Shown: in pieces, positions 1-7,838 of the stretch
Position numbering within the stretch: position 1 is the stretch's first letter
How the letters are laid out: every line of letters begins with the position of its first letter
Assembly: GCA_026002975.1 (NCBI GenBank)
Contig: BPGJ01000015.1
Location: 25,001 to 57,713, forward strand
Source: Acidimicrobiia bacterium
Lineage (GTDB): Bacteria; Actinomycetota; Acidimicrobiia; Spongiisociales; ZC4RG35
DNA: 32,713 nt
Direction of reading: 5' to 3'
The notes under the pieces: generated by a model
Told to the model about the DNA's origin: nothing
The model's input: only the letters and a program-made list of their open reading frames with translations
The model's database searches: none
Made by a program: the position numbers and the translations under genes

Positions 1-80
1 CCGTGTGCGTCGCTCGACTTGCATGCATTAGGCACGCCGCCAGCGTTCGTCCTGAGCCAGGATCAAACTCTCCATCGAAC
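1..80 (-). rRNA. rrs: 16S ribosomal RNA, 5' end only
   Basis: Read on the minus strand, this segment carries the universal 16S start: GAGTTTGATCCTGGCTCAG followed by GACGAACGCTGGCGGCGTGC and then GCATGCAAGTCGA. These are the standard forward-primer region and the first conserved helices of bacterial 16S. The gene runs off the left edge, so only about the first 80 nucleotides are present. The exact 5' end is estimated, about 6-8 nt before GAGAGTTTGATC. It lies downstream of tyrS in the same direction, an arrangement found in several actinobacteria. Confidence 0.97.
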
Positions 81-250
81 ATTCATGGCCGACGACCTCG
101 AGGGTGTCGGTCCAATCCTGTCAACTTCGAGTCGCATCCCTGGACCCCGGAATCACTTCCATGGGTCCCAGACCGACCGACCCTGGGGGTCGGCGGCCCG
201 AGCTAGATGCGCTCTGCCCTCGCCTGTCGGTTCGGGCATGAGTGCATGCT

Positions 251-283
251 GGTTTTTGGCACGCTGTTCAGTTGTCAAGGAGC
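251..283 (-). promoter_or_regulatory. rrn leader element (antitermination/processing-like)
   Basis: The minus strand reads CTCCTTGACAACTGAACAG followed by CGTGCCAAAAACC. Similar 'GA(G/C)AACTgAAcAG-GTGCCAAA' blocks occur in rrn leaders and 16S-23S spacers of Actinobacteria, where they are linked to antitermination or precursor processing. TTGACA here (278-273) has no -10 box at the right distance, so it is more likely part of this element than a promoter. The assignment rests on motif memory. Confidence 0.45.
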
Positions 284-320
284 CCGAAGTTCGCCACGGA
301 CTCGTGACGGGCGAACCGTC

Positions 321-350
321 AGTCTAGCCGTGGTCGAGATCTATCCCCAA
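321..350 (-). promoter_or_regulatory. Candidate rrn promoter
   Basis: On the minus strand TTGGGG (350-345) and TAGACT (326-321) are separated by 18 nt. They resemble -35 and -10 boxes of the main sigma factor, with TTG and TAnAnT retained. Initiation would fall near 314, giving a leader of roughly 230 nt before 16S, a normal length for an rrn leader. Position and spacing are the only support. Confidence 0.45.
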
Positions 351-390
351 CTCGTCTGCCTGAGCGGAGCCTGGGCAGACGGTGAATCGG

Positions 391-407
391 GCGCAGGGTC
401 CCTGCGC
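391..407 (-). terminator. Palindrome after tyrS, possible terminator
   Basis: GCGCAGGGTCCCTGCGC is a perfect inverted repeat starting 21 nt beyond the tyrS stop. It could form a stable hairpin in the tyrS mRNA. No run of U follows it, so intrinsic termination is uncertain. It may instead be a 3'-end stabiliser or a Rho-linked hairpin. Confidence 0.4.
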
Positions 408-428
408 GGCTCGAAGCATAGCAGCCGG

Positions 429-1625
429 TCACACGAAACGTACGAACCGCCGTTTTCCCACTTGGACCACCCGGCCGACCAGCTCTGCCCGGGCGACCTC
501 GAGGTCGCTGACCGGTTCGCCGTCGATCTTGACGCCTCCCTGGGCGATCAGACGTCTCGCCTCTCCGGCCGATCCGACCATGCCGGCCTCTCTGAGCACG
601 GCGGGCAGCGACACCGTCGAGCCGGGCCCGAGGTGATGCTCGGGTATCTCGTCGGGGAGTCGCCCCTCTCTGAAGATCCGATCGAACTCGGCCTCGGCGG
701 CTGCCGCCGCCTCCTGGCCGTGGTAGGCGCCGACGATCTCCCGGGCCAGACGGCGCTTCACCTCCCCCGGATGTAGCTCCCCTTTCTGCAGCCCCTCTTC
801 GATACGGTCGATCTCCTCGGTGGGCAGGTCGGTGACGAGTCGGAACCAGGACACCATGACGTGATCGGGAATGCTCATCGTCTTGCCGAACATCTCCGAG
901 GGGGGGTCGGTGATCCCGATGTAGTTGCCCAATGATTGGGACATCTTGTGTTCCCCGTCGGTCCCGACCAGCAGTGGCATGGTCATCGCCACCTGGGGCG
1001 GTTGGCCGTACCTCTCCTGGATGGTGCGCCCCATCATCAGGTTCCACAGCTGGTCGGAGCCTCCCAGCTCCACGTCGGCTCGCACGGCTACCGAGTCGTA
1101 GGCCTGGAGCAGCGGATACATGAACTCCATCATCGAGATGGGCACACCCTGCTCGAACCGGCGAGAGAAGTCCTCCCGTTCTAGGAGCTGCGCGACGGTG
1201 GCCTTGGCCGACAGGTCGAGGACCTCGCTCATGGTGAGGGGTGCGAGCCACTCCGAGTTGAACCGGATCTCGAGCCGTTCCGGCGCGAGGATGACCCTGA
1301 ACTGGTCGAGCACCGCCTGAGCGTGGGCTCTCACCTCCTCTGCGGAGAGACGCTTCCTGGCTTCGCTCTGGAGGCTCGGATCCCCCACCTGGGCGGTGAA
1401 GTCGCCGACGATCAGCACCGCGGTGTGACCAAGGTCCTGGAACTCCCTCAGCTTCCTGAGAACCACCGCCCAGCCGAGGGTCACCGCCGGAGCAGTCGGG
1501 TCGACTCCCAGCTTCACCCTCAGAGGACGACCCGATCGGAGGAGCTCGAGGAGTCCCTCTTCTGGCACCACCCGGTCGGCGTTGCGGACCAGGTACCGAA
1601 ACTGGACATCGGGATCGGGAGTCAC
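429..1625 (-). CDS. tyrS: Tyrosine--tRNA ligase with altered signature motifs
   Basis: This 398-residue class I aminoacyl-tRNA synthetase should activate tyrosine with ATP and charge tRNA-Tyr in the cytoplasm. The catalytic domain covers about 1-320. A C-terminal S4 RNA-binding domain runs about 340-398. The motifs DPTAP, FQDLGH, GDFTAQVGDPS, YDSVAVRADVELGGSDQ and SLGNYIGI place it in the TyrZ-like branch. The signature HIGH site is TLGW (residues 49-52), so both histidines are missing. KMSKS is KMSQS (227-231), and the usual GDPSGKS reads GDPSLQS (81-87). It starts with GTG, overlapping the mpg stop by 4 nt, and is the last gene before 16S. Length and domain order are normal. Family assignment is firm, but catalytic competence is a question. 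Confidence 0.93.
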   Translation of the reverse strand: MTPDPDVQFRYLVRNADRVVPEEGLLELLRSGRPLRVKLGVDPTAPAVTLGWAVVLRKLREFQDLGHTAVLIVGDFTAQVGDPSLQSEARKRLSAEEVRAHAQAVLDQFRVILAPERLEIRFNSEWLAPLTMSEVLDLSAKATVAQLLEREDFSRRFEQGVPISMMEFMYPLLQAYDSVAVRADVELGGSDQLWNLMMGRTIQERYGQPPQVAMTMPLLVGTDGEHKMSQSLGNYIGITDPPSEMFGKTMSIPDHVMVSWFRLVTDLPTEEIDRIEEGLQKGELHPGEVKRRLAREIVGAYHGQEAAAAAEAEFDRIFREGRLPDEIPEHHLGPGSTVSLPAVLREAGMVGSAGEARRLIAQGGVKIDGEPVSDLEVARAELVGRVVQVGKRRFVRFV

Positions 1626-2191
1626 GGCCGGGGCAGATTAGCCCCCGGTCGTTCGAACTCTCCCACGAACCGCCATGGGACGTCGGTGGCCTTGCTGATC
1701 CCGATGCGGGGGGTCGACCGGATCGTCTTCGGGGGCTCGCCCGGTGTGAGGATGAGCGGCCCGTCGCCGAGGAGGTCGACTCCGTCGTGGTGTCCTTCGA
1801 TGCCCATGGCCTGACAGAGCTTTCCCGGCCCGTCGGTCAGATGGTCGGAACGGCCTCGCCGTCGAATCATCACGTCGACTCCCTCGACCGGGTCACCGGC
1901 CCGCAACAGCACGGCCGACCCGAACCCCTCCGGTCCGGTGACGACGTTGGCGCACCAGTGGATCCCGTAGGACCGGTAGACGTAGAGCCGACCGGCGGGG
2001 CCGAACATCGTGCGGTTCCGCGGGGTGATGCCCCGGTGGCTGTGGCTGGCGGGGTCGTCTTGACGGTACGCCTCCACCTCGCTGATCCGTATGGCGGTCG
2101 TCTCGCCCCCTACCCGACTGATCAGCAGGCATCCCAGCAGGCCGGGTGCGGCCTCGACCGCGTCGGATTCGAGGAGCTCAGTCAACGACAC
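1622..2191 (-). CDS. mpg: 3-methyladenine DNA glycosylase (AAG/Mpg family)
   Basis: This 189-residue protein matches the AAG/Mpg family of monofunctional DNA glycosylases, which flip out and excise alkylated purines to begin base-excision repair. Family hallmarks are EVEAYR, which holds the catalytic glutamate, SHSHRG, TPRNRTMFGPAGRLYVYRSYG, the Asn of NVV, and a late DGPGKLCQAMGI segment. The length fits the compact bacterial form. The start is GTG, overlapping argF by 14 nt. The stop overlaps tyrS by 4 nt, so argF, mpg and tyrS are probably cotranscribed. An mpg gene next to tyrS is common in actinobacteria, usually after argH. Confidence 0.93.
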   Translation of the reverse strand: MSLTELLESDAVEAAPGLLGCLLISRVGGETTAIRISEVEAYRQDDPASHSHRGITPRNRTMFGPAGRLYVYRSYGIHWCANVVTGPEGFGSAVLLRAGDPVEGVDVMIRRRGRSDHLTDGPGKLCQAMGIEGHHDGVDLLGDGPLILTPGEPPKTIRSTPRIGISKATDVPWRFVGEFERPGANLPRP

Positions 2192-3077
2192 CGAACATCC
2201 ACAGGAGGACCGCCTTGAAGGCGTGCAGCCGGTTTTCGGCCTGGTCGAACACCACCGACCGGGGCCCTTCCAGGACTTCGGCGGTCACTTCCTCTCCCCG
2301 GTGGGCGGGCAGGCAGTGCATGAACACGGCCGAAGAGTCGGCTGAATCCATCAGGTCCGAGTCGACGACGAAGCCCTCGAACGCCCGCCGCCGCTGGTCG
2401 GCCTCGGACTCCTGTCCCATCGACGCCCACACGTCGGTGTAGACCACCTGTGCACCTTCGACCGCCCATCGCGGATCGTCACCCAGCTCCACCTCGCCCC
2501 AGCGACGGGCCGAAGCCACCACTTCTGAGTGGGGTTCGTAGCCGGGCGGGGTCGCCACTCTGATCGATCCTCCCCACATGGTCACCGCCAGCATCAGCGA
2601 GTGGCACACGTTGTTGCCGTCCCCTACGAACGCGACCCGGGGTGTGTTGCCGACCCGTTCGGCGATGGTGACCAGGTCCGCCAGCGCCTGGCAGGGATGT
2701 TCCCGGTCGGAGAGGAGGTTCACCACCGGGATACCCGCCACCGCCGCCACCGTCTCCAAGTCGGTGTGTCGGCGAACCCGCATCCCGAGGGCGTCCAGGT
2801 AGCGACCGAGGACCTTGCCCATGTCCTCGGCCGGCTCCCGGGTTCCCAGACCAGCCTCCTCGTTCCTGATCGCAACGGGATGGGCTCCCAGCTGGACCGC
2901 AGCCACGTCGCAGCTCACCCAGGTACGGAGCGAAGGCTTCTCGAAGAACAGCCCGATGGTCTTTCCCGCGAGCTTCCCCGCCCCGAGCTGCGGAGCCCGC
3001 TTCAGGTCACGCGCGACCTCTACCAGGCGACGCAGCTCGGCGGGAGTGAGGTCCCCCACCGACAGGAGGCTGCTCAT
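2178..3077 (-). CDS. argF: Ornithine carbamoyltransferase
   Basis: This 299-residue transcarbamylase makes citrulline from ornithine and carbamoyl phosphate in arginine synthesis. The carbamoyl-phosphate loop is FEKPSLRT (residues 45-52). HPCQALADL and VGDGNNV follow, then the ornithine loop TDVWASMG and the catalytic HCLPAHRGEEV. The residue after SLRT is Trp53, where the family normally has Arg (SxRTR), and the next residues read VSCD rather than VSFE. The start overlaps the pheT stop by 4 nt. In many actinobacteria argCJBDFRGH lie between pheT and tyrS; here only argF is present. An N-acetylornithine-specific enzyme seems less likely because the SMG and HCLP loops are of the ornithine type. 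Confidence 0.93.
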   Translation of the reverse strand: MSSLLSVGDLTPAELRRLVEVARDLKRAPQLGAGKLAGKTIGLFFEKPSLRTWVSCDVAAVQLGAHPVAIRNEEAGLGTREPAEDMGKVLGRYLDALGMRVRRHTDLETVAAVAGIPVVNLLSDREHPCQALADLVTIAERVGNTPRVAFVGDGNNVCHSLMLAVTMWGGSIRVATPPGYEPHSEVVASARRWGEVELGDDPRWAVEGAQVVYTDVWASMGQESEADQRRRAFEGFVVDSDLMDSADSSAVFMHCLPAHRGEEVTAEVLEGPRSVVFDQAENRLHAFKAVLLWMFGVVD

Positions 3078-5456
3078 CCCGCACCTCGAAGACGCGCACC
3101 CAGCCCTGCGACCGCGTCGATCATGCGTTGGCGGATCGAAGCCACCTCCTCACCGGCCAGGGTCCGGTCGGGAGCCCTCAAGATGAGGCGGATCGCCAAG
3201 CTGCGGGTGCCTGTGGCCGGGTCCCGGTACTCGTCGAAGACGAAGGCGTCCTCGACCAGGTCGGATGCGGCGTCTACCAGAGAGGCGACGAGCTGGGAAG
3301 CCGGCAGCTCCTCGGGAACGGTGAAAGCCAGGTCGAACTCCACCGGCGGGTAGGGCGGACACCGGTTGGGCGGTGGTCGCTCGAGGCAGGTCGAGCAGCC
3401 GGTCGAGGTCCAGCTCGGCGATGGCCACCCTCCCGTCGAGTTCGTATCGGTCGACCAACAGAGGGTGGAGCTCACCGACCCAGCCGAGGACCTGACCTTC
3501 GGGATCGGTGACCCGGGCGGTTCTCCCGGGATGGAACCCGGGACGGTGGTCCGGTTGGAGGGCTACCCGGCCACCCAGAGCGTGGACCACCACCCGGAGT
3601 ATGCCGGTCGAGGTGTAAACGTCTACTTCGCGGGACCGTCCGGCCAGGTCGGCGGGACCGAACGATCCGACCAGTGCCCACCCGAGACGCTCCGGCTGGT
3701 TGGGGATGCGTGGGTCGTCGGGTGAGGACTCCCGGATGAACACCCTCCCCACCTCGAACAGCCCTACGGGAGAGACTCCACGTGCCACGTTGCGACGGAG
3801 GGACTTGAGCAGGCCGGGGAGGAGCGACGGCCGGAGGATCGACTCTTCCTCCCGAAGCGGGTTGGTGACCCGGATCACGTCATCCGCGGGGTGGTCGAAC
3901 ACCTGGAGGTCTTCGGGGGTGACGAACGGTAGGGGGAGAGCCTGGTTCAGTCCGAGACCTGCCAGGGTCTCGACGAGTCGGCGCCTGGCCTTCTGGCGGC
4001 GGTTCCATCCCCCGCCGGGTCCCCTGGGCAGGGTTTCGGGAAACGAGTCGTAGCCGACCAGGCGGGCGACCTCTTCGACCAGGTCCACCGGGCGGGAGAG
4101 GTCGGGCCGGAAGGTGGGTACCACCACCGTGAGCGGGTCGCTCCCCTCGACCTCGAGGTCCAGCGAGGTGAGCACCTCGACCACCCGTCCTTGGTCGAAT
4201 CCGGGGCCGAGCAAGCGCTCCACCTCCGACAGCGGCAGGTCGACACGCCTGGGGGCGAACGGCACCGCCACTTCGTCGATCAGACCCTCCAACACATCTC
4301 CCCCGGCGAGTCGGTGGATGAGCAGAGCCGCCCGGGCCGAGGCCCGGGGCGGCAGGTTCGGATCGACGCCCCGTTCGAAGCGAGCCGAGGCTTCCGAGCG
4401 GAGCCCGTGCCGGCGGGACATCCACATGATCGACGGTGGGTCCCAGCTCGCCGCCTCGAGCAGCACCCTGGTGGTCTGGTCGCCCACCTCGGTCGATTCT
4501 CCCCCCATGGTCCCTGCCAGGCTCACCGGTCCGGTGCGATCACAGATCACGACGTCCTCGGCGGACAGTCTCCGGGTCACGCCGTCGAGGGTGACGAGGG
4601 TCTCGCCGTCCTCGGCCCGCCTCACCACGAGCAGGTCGCCTTCCAGCCGGTCCGCGTCGAAGGCATGGAGGGGATGGCCGAGCTCGATCATGACGTAGTT
4701 GGTGACGTCGACCACGTTGTTGATGGGCCTGACCCCCGCCGCCTGGAGTCGCCGTCTCATCCACAGTGGAGACGGACCCACCCGGACGTTGCGGATCTCC
4801 CTCAGGGTGAAGCGGTAGCACCCGGCCGGGTCGGCTATCTCGACCTTGGTGGTCGGGGCACCCGGGATGGCGGGGTAGTCGTCTTCCGGCCATCGGTAGG
4901 GGATCCGGTAGTAGGCGGCCAGCTCACGGGCCACTCCGATCATCGACATCGCGTCGGGCCGGTTGGCCGTCACTTCGAGTTCGAACACCACGTCGGGGAG
5001 CTCGACGACCTCTTCCAATGGCCGCCCCGGGACGATCTCGTCGGGCAGGACGAGGATCCCTTCGTGGTCGTCCGACAGCCCCAACTCACGTTCCGAGCAG
5101 ATCATGCCGTTGGATTCGACTCCGCGGATGCGCCGCACCTCCAGCACGGTGCCGTCGGCCAGCCGCGCGCCGGGTGGCGCGAAGGCGACCGTGGCACCGG
5201 CCTCGAAGTTCCATGCACCGCACACCACTTCGAGCACCTCGGACCCCATGTCCACCCGACAAACCCGAAGGCGGTCGGCGTGAGGGTGAGGTTCGGCGGA
5301 GACCACCTTGGCGGTCACCACAGCCGCCCACCGGGCTTCCAGGTGTTCGATGGATTCGACCTTGAGCCCCAACCCGGTGAGAGCCCGGGCGATCTCCCCA
5401 GGGTCGGTGGTGGGCAGCTCGAGGAAGTCGCCCAGCCATCTGAGACTCACACGCAC
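3074..5456 (-). CDS. pheT: Phenylalanine--tRNA ligase beta subunit (one frameshift)
   Basis: This is the beta subunit of the alpha2-beta2 phenylalanyl-tRNA synthetase. It starts with GTG, giving RVSLRWLGDFLELP. It then shows the tRNA-binding EMAP-like domain (about 40-150, HPHADRLRVC), B3/B4 editing domain, B5 domain, a catalytic-like core, and a C-terminal anticodon-binding FDX-ACB domain beginning YPPVEFDLAF. The reading frame breaks at 3353-3356: after AQPVS the frame goes off course, and removing one base restores PYPPVEFDL. Corrected, the protein would be 793 residues, normal for PheT. A 1-nt insertion from sequencing or assembly is the simplest cause, because the gene is essential and both sides are well conserved. 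It sits 13 nt after pheS and overlaps argF by 4 nt. Confidence 0.93.
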
Positions 5457-5469
5457 TTGGGGACCTCCA

Positions 5470-6513
5470 TCACGGAAACTGCCTCAGGAACCGGAGATCG
5501 TTGTCGACGAAGAGGCGAATGTCGTCGATCGAGTGACGCACCATGGCGAGACGTTCCACCCCCATTCCGAAGGCGAACCCGGTGACACTCTTGGGGTCGT
5601 AGCCCACCGCATCGAAGACGTTGGGATCCACCATCCCGCATCCCAGCAGCTCGAGCCAGCCCTCCCCGCCGCACACCCGGCAGCCGGGCTCGCCACCCCG
5701 ACATGCGAAACACGAGACGTCCAGTTCGGCCGACGGTTCGGTGAACGGGAAGAAACTGGGGCGGAAACGGACCTGGGTTTGGGGACCGAAGAACGAACGG
5801 GCGAAATGGGCGAGGGTCCCTTTCAGGTCGGAGAAGCGCACGTCCTCCCCCACCATGAGGCCCTCCACCTGGTGGAACACGGGTAGGTGGGACGCATCGA
5901 TGGTGTCGGCCCGATACACCTTGCCGGGTACCACCACCGCCACCGGCGGACGGTGGGCTTCCATCCACCGGATCTGCATGGGGGATGTGTGGGTGCGGAG
6001 GAGTGGTTCGGTGGCCGGATCCCCGAAGTCGATGTACAGGGTGTCGGTCTCTGCCCGAGCCGGATGGGTAGGGGGCGTGTTGAGGGCGTCGAAGTTGTAC
6101 CAGGCGATCTCCGCTTCGGGACCCTCCGCCACCACGTAGCCGAGGGAGACGAAGATCTCGCAGACCTCCTCGATCGTCTGGTAGATCAGGTGACGGGAGC
6201 CGAGAGGTAGCCGAAAGGCGTCCAGGGTGACGTCTACCCGGTCGGCCGTCGCGACCCGGTCGGCGATCTCCCGTTCCAGTGCCCTCCGCCGCGTCTCGAC
6301 CAGTTCGACCAGTGTCGCCCTGGCCTGCTGGAGGTCCCTTCCGAGGGCGGGCCGTTCTTCGGGAGGGAGGGACCCGATCGCCTTCTGGAGCTGGGCCAGC
6401 ACCGACCGCCGGCCGAGCAGCTCGGCCTCTACGCGGTCGAGCTCCTCGAGGCTCTGGACCGCGGCGAGCTTGCCGGGGGCGGCTTCGACGACTTCGGCGA
6501 GTTGCGGGTTCAC
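5470..6513 (-). CDS. pheS: Phenylalanine--tRNA ligase alpha subunit
   Basis: This 347-residue class II synthetase subunit carries the phenylalanine-activating site. An N-terminal coiled-coil region (about 1-95) that contacts tRNA precedes the catalytic core. Motif 2 region residues (HTSPMQIRWM, KVYRADTIDASH), FHQVEGL, FRPSFFPFTEPS and the motif 3 GFAFGMGVERLAM are all present. A four-cysteine insert (CFAC and CRVC, about 271-283) resembles the zinc-type loop seen in many bacterial PheS proteins. The start is GTG. It follows the spoU-type gene by 12 nt and precedes pheT by 13 nt, so the two subunits are cotranscribed. Confidence 0.97.
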   Translation of the reverse strand: MNPQLAEVVEAAPGKLAAVQSLEELDRVEAELLGRRSVLAQLQKAIGSLPPEERPALGRDLQQARATLVELVETRRRALEREIADRVATADRVDVTLDAFRLPLGSRHLIYQTIEEVCEIFVSLGYVVAEGPEAEIAWYNFDALNTPPTHPARAETDTLYIDFGDPATEPLLRTHTSPMQIRWMEAHRPPVAVVVPGKVYRADTIDASHLPVFHQVEGLMVGEDVRFSDLKGTLAHFARSFFGPQTQVRFRPSFFPFTEPSAELDVSCFACRGGEPGCRVCGGEGWLELLGCGMVDPNVFDAVGYDPKSVTGFAFGMGVERLAMVRHSIDDIRLFVDNDLRFLRQFP

Positions 6514-6525
6514 GGAGGCGGCAGG

Positions 6526-7290
6526 TTAGCCCCCCAGCGTTCGCCCTCTCCAACGGCTCAGCCAGTAACCGGTGATGGCTCCCGCGACCGCGGCGTTGAG
6601 GCTCTCCACCCCGCCGGGCATCGGGATCGACACCGTGAGGTCGGCCAGCTCCACCAGCCCGGGATCGAGCCCTTCGGCTTCCCATCCGATCGCCAACGCC
6701 CATCGTCGGTGGGGGTCGAGGCGTTGCCCGAGTTCTTCCGGGGGGATACCGCCTCGGGGGGTGAGGGCGATCACGCCCCATCCCGCGGGGGGTTCGCCCA
6801 CCACCACGTTGGTTCGGAAGTGGCCCCCGGCCGCGGCCCGCAGAACCTTGGGAGACCAGGGGTCCACCGCCCTGGGATGGAAGACGACGTCTTGACCGAA
6901 CGCCGCGGCCGTTCTGATCAGGGTTCCGCCGTTGCCCGGATCCGAGACCATGACCCACAAGAGGTCCCGCCGGACGGGTCTGGGGGCGGGAATCCGGATC
7001 ACCGCCACCGGACCGCGGGGGTTGACGGTGTCGCTCAGCCCCGCCAACACCCTGTCGTCCACATAGTCGAACCTCGCGCCTGCTCTCCGGGCCAGCTCGG
7101 CTGCGGTGGGGTCGGCCGGCGATGCGAACACCTGGATTATGCGAGCCCCCACTGCCGCCGCCTCGGCCAGCAGGTGGGGTCCCTCTATGAGGGTCTGGTC
7201 ACGATTCCGGGCGCGTTTCAGCTTCCTGGCCGCCTTCACCCTCGGGTTGGAGGCGGCCAGGGGGACCGCGGGGTCAGGCCCGTCGTGCAA
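6526..7290 (-). CDS. TrmH/SpoU-family RNA 2'-O-methyltransferase
   Basis: This protein of up to 254 residues belongs to the SPOUT superfamily, whose members form a C-terminal trefoil knot and methylate ribose in rRNA or tRNA. An N-terminal substrate-binding domain (about 15-95, with [11 protein letters not shown]) is followed by the three knot motifs: [28 protein letters not shown] and [17 protein letters not shown]. Genes of this type regularly sit between rplT and pheS in actinobacteria and are often named tsnR-like or spoU; the target nucleotide is unknown. The start is uncertain. TTG at 7290 overlaps rplT by 17 nt, while GTG at 7239 would remove 17 residues without loss of conserved sequence. 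Confidence 0.9.
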   Translation of the reverse strand: MHDGPDPAVPLAASNPRVKAARKLKRARNRDQTLIEGPHLLAEAAAVGARIIQVFASPADPTAAELARRAGARFDYVDDRVLAGLSDTVNPRGPVAVIRIPAPRPVRRDLLWVMVSDPGNGGTLIRTAAAFGQDVVFHPRAVDPWSPKVLRAAAGGHFRTNVVVGEPPAGWGVIALTPRGGIPPEELGQRLDPHRRWALAIGWEAEGLDPGLVELADLTVSIPMPGGVESLNAAVAGAITGYWLSRWRGRTLGG

Positions 7291-7624
7291 CCTCGACGAG
7301 GTCGGCGAACGCCGCCGGGTCGTTGACCGCGAGGTCGGCCAGCATCTTCCTGTCGACCTCCACTTCGGCGGCTTTCAGCCCGGCGATGAACCGCGAGTAG
7401 GACATTCCGTGTTGACGGGCCGCGGCGTTGATGCGGGTGATCCAGAGACGCCGGAAATCGCCTTTCCGGTCGCGGCGGTCCCGGTAGGCGTCCTGCATGG
7501 CGTTCATGACCTGCTCGTTGGCGGTCTTGAACCGGCGGCTCCGCGCGCCCTTGTAACCCTTGGCCCGTTCGAGGACCTTCTTGTGCTTCTTCTTGGCGTG
7601 GACCGCCCTCTTCACACGAGCCAT
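7274..7624 (-). CDS. rplT: 50S ribosomal protein bL20
   Basis: This 116-residue basic protein is bL20, which binds 23S rRNA early in large-subunit assembly. It has the usual [24 protein letters not shown] start (shown in part as ARVKRAV and [14 protein letters not shown]), followed by [19 protein letters not shown] and [16 protein letters not shown] at 7624 is chosen because a strong AAAGGAGG (7637-7630) lies 5 nt upstream. The in-frame GTG just before it is too close to that site. It follows rpmI by 18 nt in the classic infC-rpmI-rplT operon. Confidence 0.97.
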   Translation of the reverse strand: MARVKRAVHAKKKHKKVLERAKGYKGARSRRFKTANEQVMNAMQDAYRDRRDRKGDFRRLWITRINAAARQHGMSYSRFIAGLKAAEVEVDRKMLADLAVNDPAAFADLVEVARRA

Positions 7625-7642
7625 CACATCCTCCTTTCGGGA

Positions 7643-7837
7643 TCAGAGTCCGAGAAGCCGCCGGACGGTCTTGGCGTCGGTTGAAGACACCTCGGTGTAG
7701 CCGCGGAGCCGGCGGAACCGGTCCTTGCTCTTGGCGAGCCGGTAGTGGCCCCTGCCAGCCTGTCGGCGTAGGAGCCGGCCCGAGCCGGATACCTTGACCC
7801 GTTTGGCGGTTCCCTTGTGGGTCTTCATCTTCGGCAT
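7643..7837 (-). CDS. rpmI: 50S ribosomal protein bL35
   Basis: This 64-residue, very basic protein is bL35 of the large ribosomal subunit. The start PKMKTHKGTAKRVKVSGSG and the RRLRG segment are typical of the family, and the length is normal. Its ATG lies 1 nt past the infC stop, which indicates translational coupling. No separate promoter is visible. Confidence 0.97.
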   Translation of the reverse strand: MPKMKTHKGTAKRVKVSGSGRLLRRQAGRGHYRLAKSKDRFRRLRGYTEVSSTDAKTVRRLLGL

Positions 7838-7838
7838 C

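Larger units (their letters stand above)
81..428 (-). other. rrn upstream region: promoter and leader, no gene
   Basis: These 348 nt between the tyrS stop and 16S hold no credible gene. Reading toward 16S one meets a perfect palindrome just after tyrS, a sigma-70-like promoter candidate, a conserved-looking leader element and a GC-rich stretch likely to include the pre-16S processing stem. Short open frames here have composition unlike proteins and no recognisable product. Confidence 0.7.

Noticed and set aside
119-124. Perfect TTGACA on the minus strand, about 40 nt before 16S
   Set aside because: No -10-like hexamer lies 16-18 nt downstream, and it would start transcription inside or at the mature 16S end; it is more likely part of the leader.
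3350-3359. Programmed frameshifting in pheT
   Set aside because: There is no slippery heptamer or stimulatory structure evident, the family does not use recoding, and similar indels cluster in efp and nusB.
3074-3475. Separate small gene encoding only an anticodon-binding domain
   Set aside because: The sequence is the C-terminal domain of PheT, displaced by a one-base frameshift.
4191-5585. 464-codon plus-strand frame opposite pheT
   Set aside because: Antisense to a conserved PheT region with low-complexity composition; not a gene.
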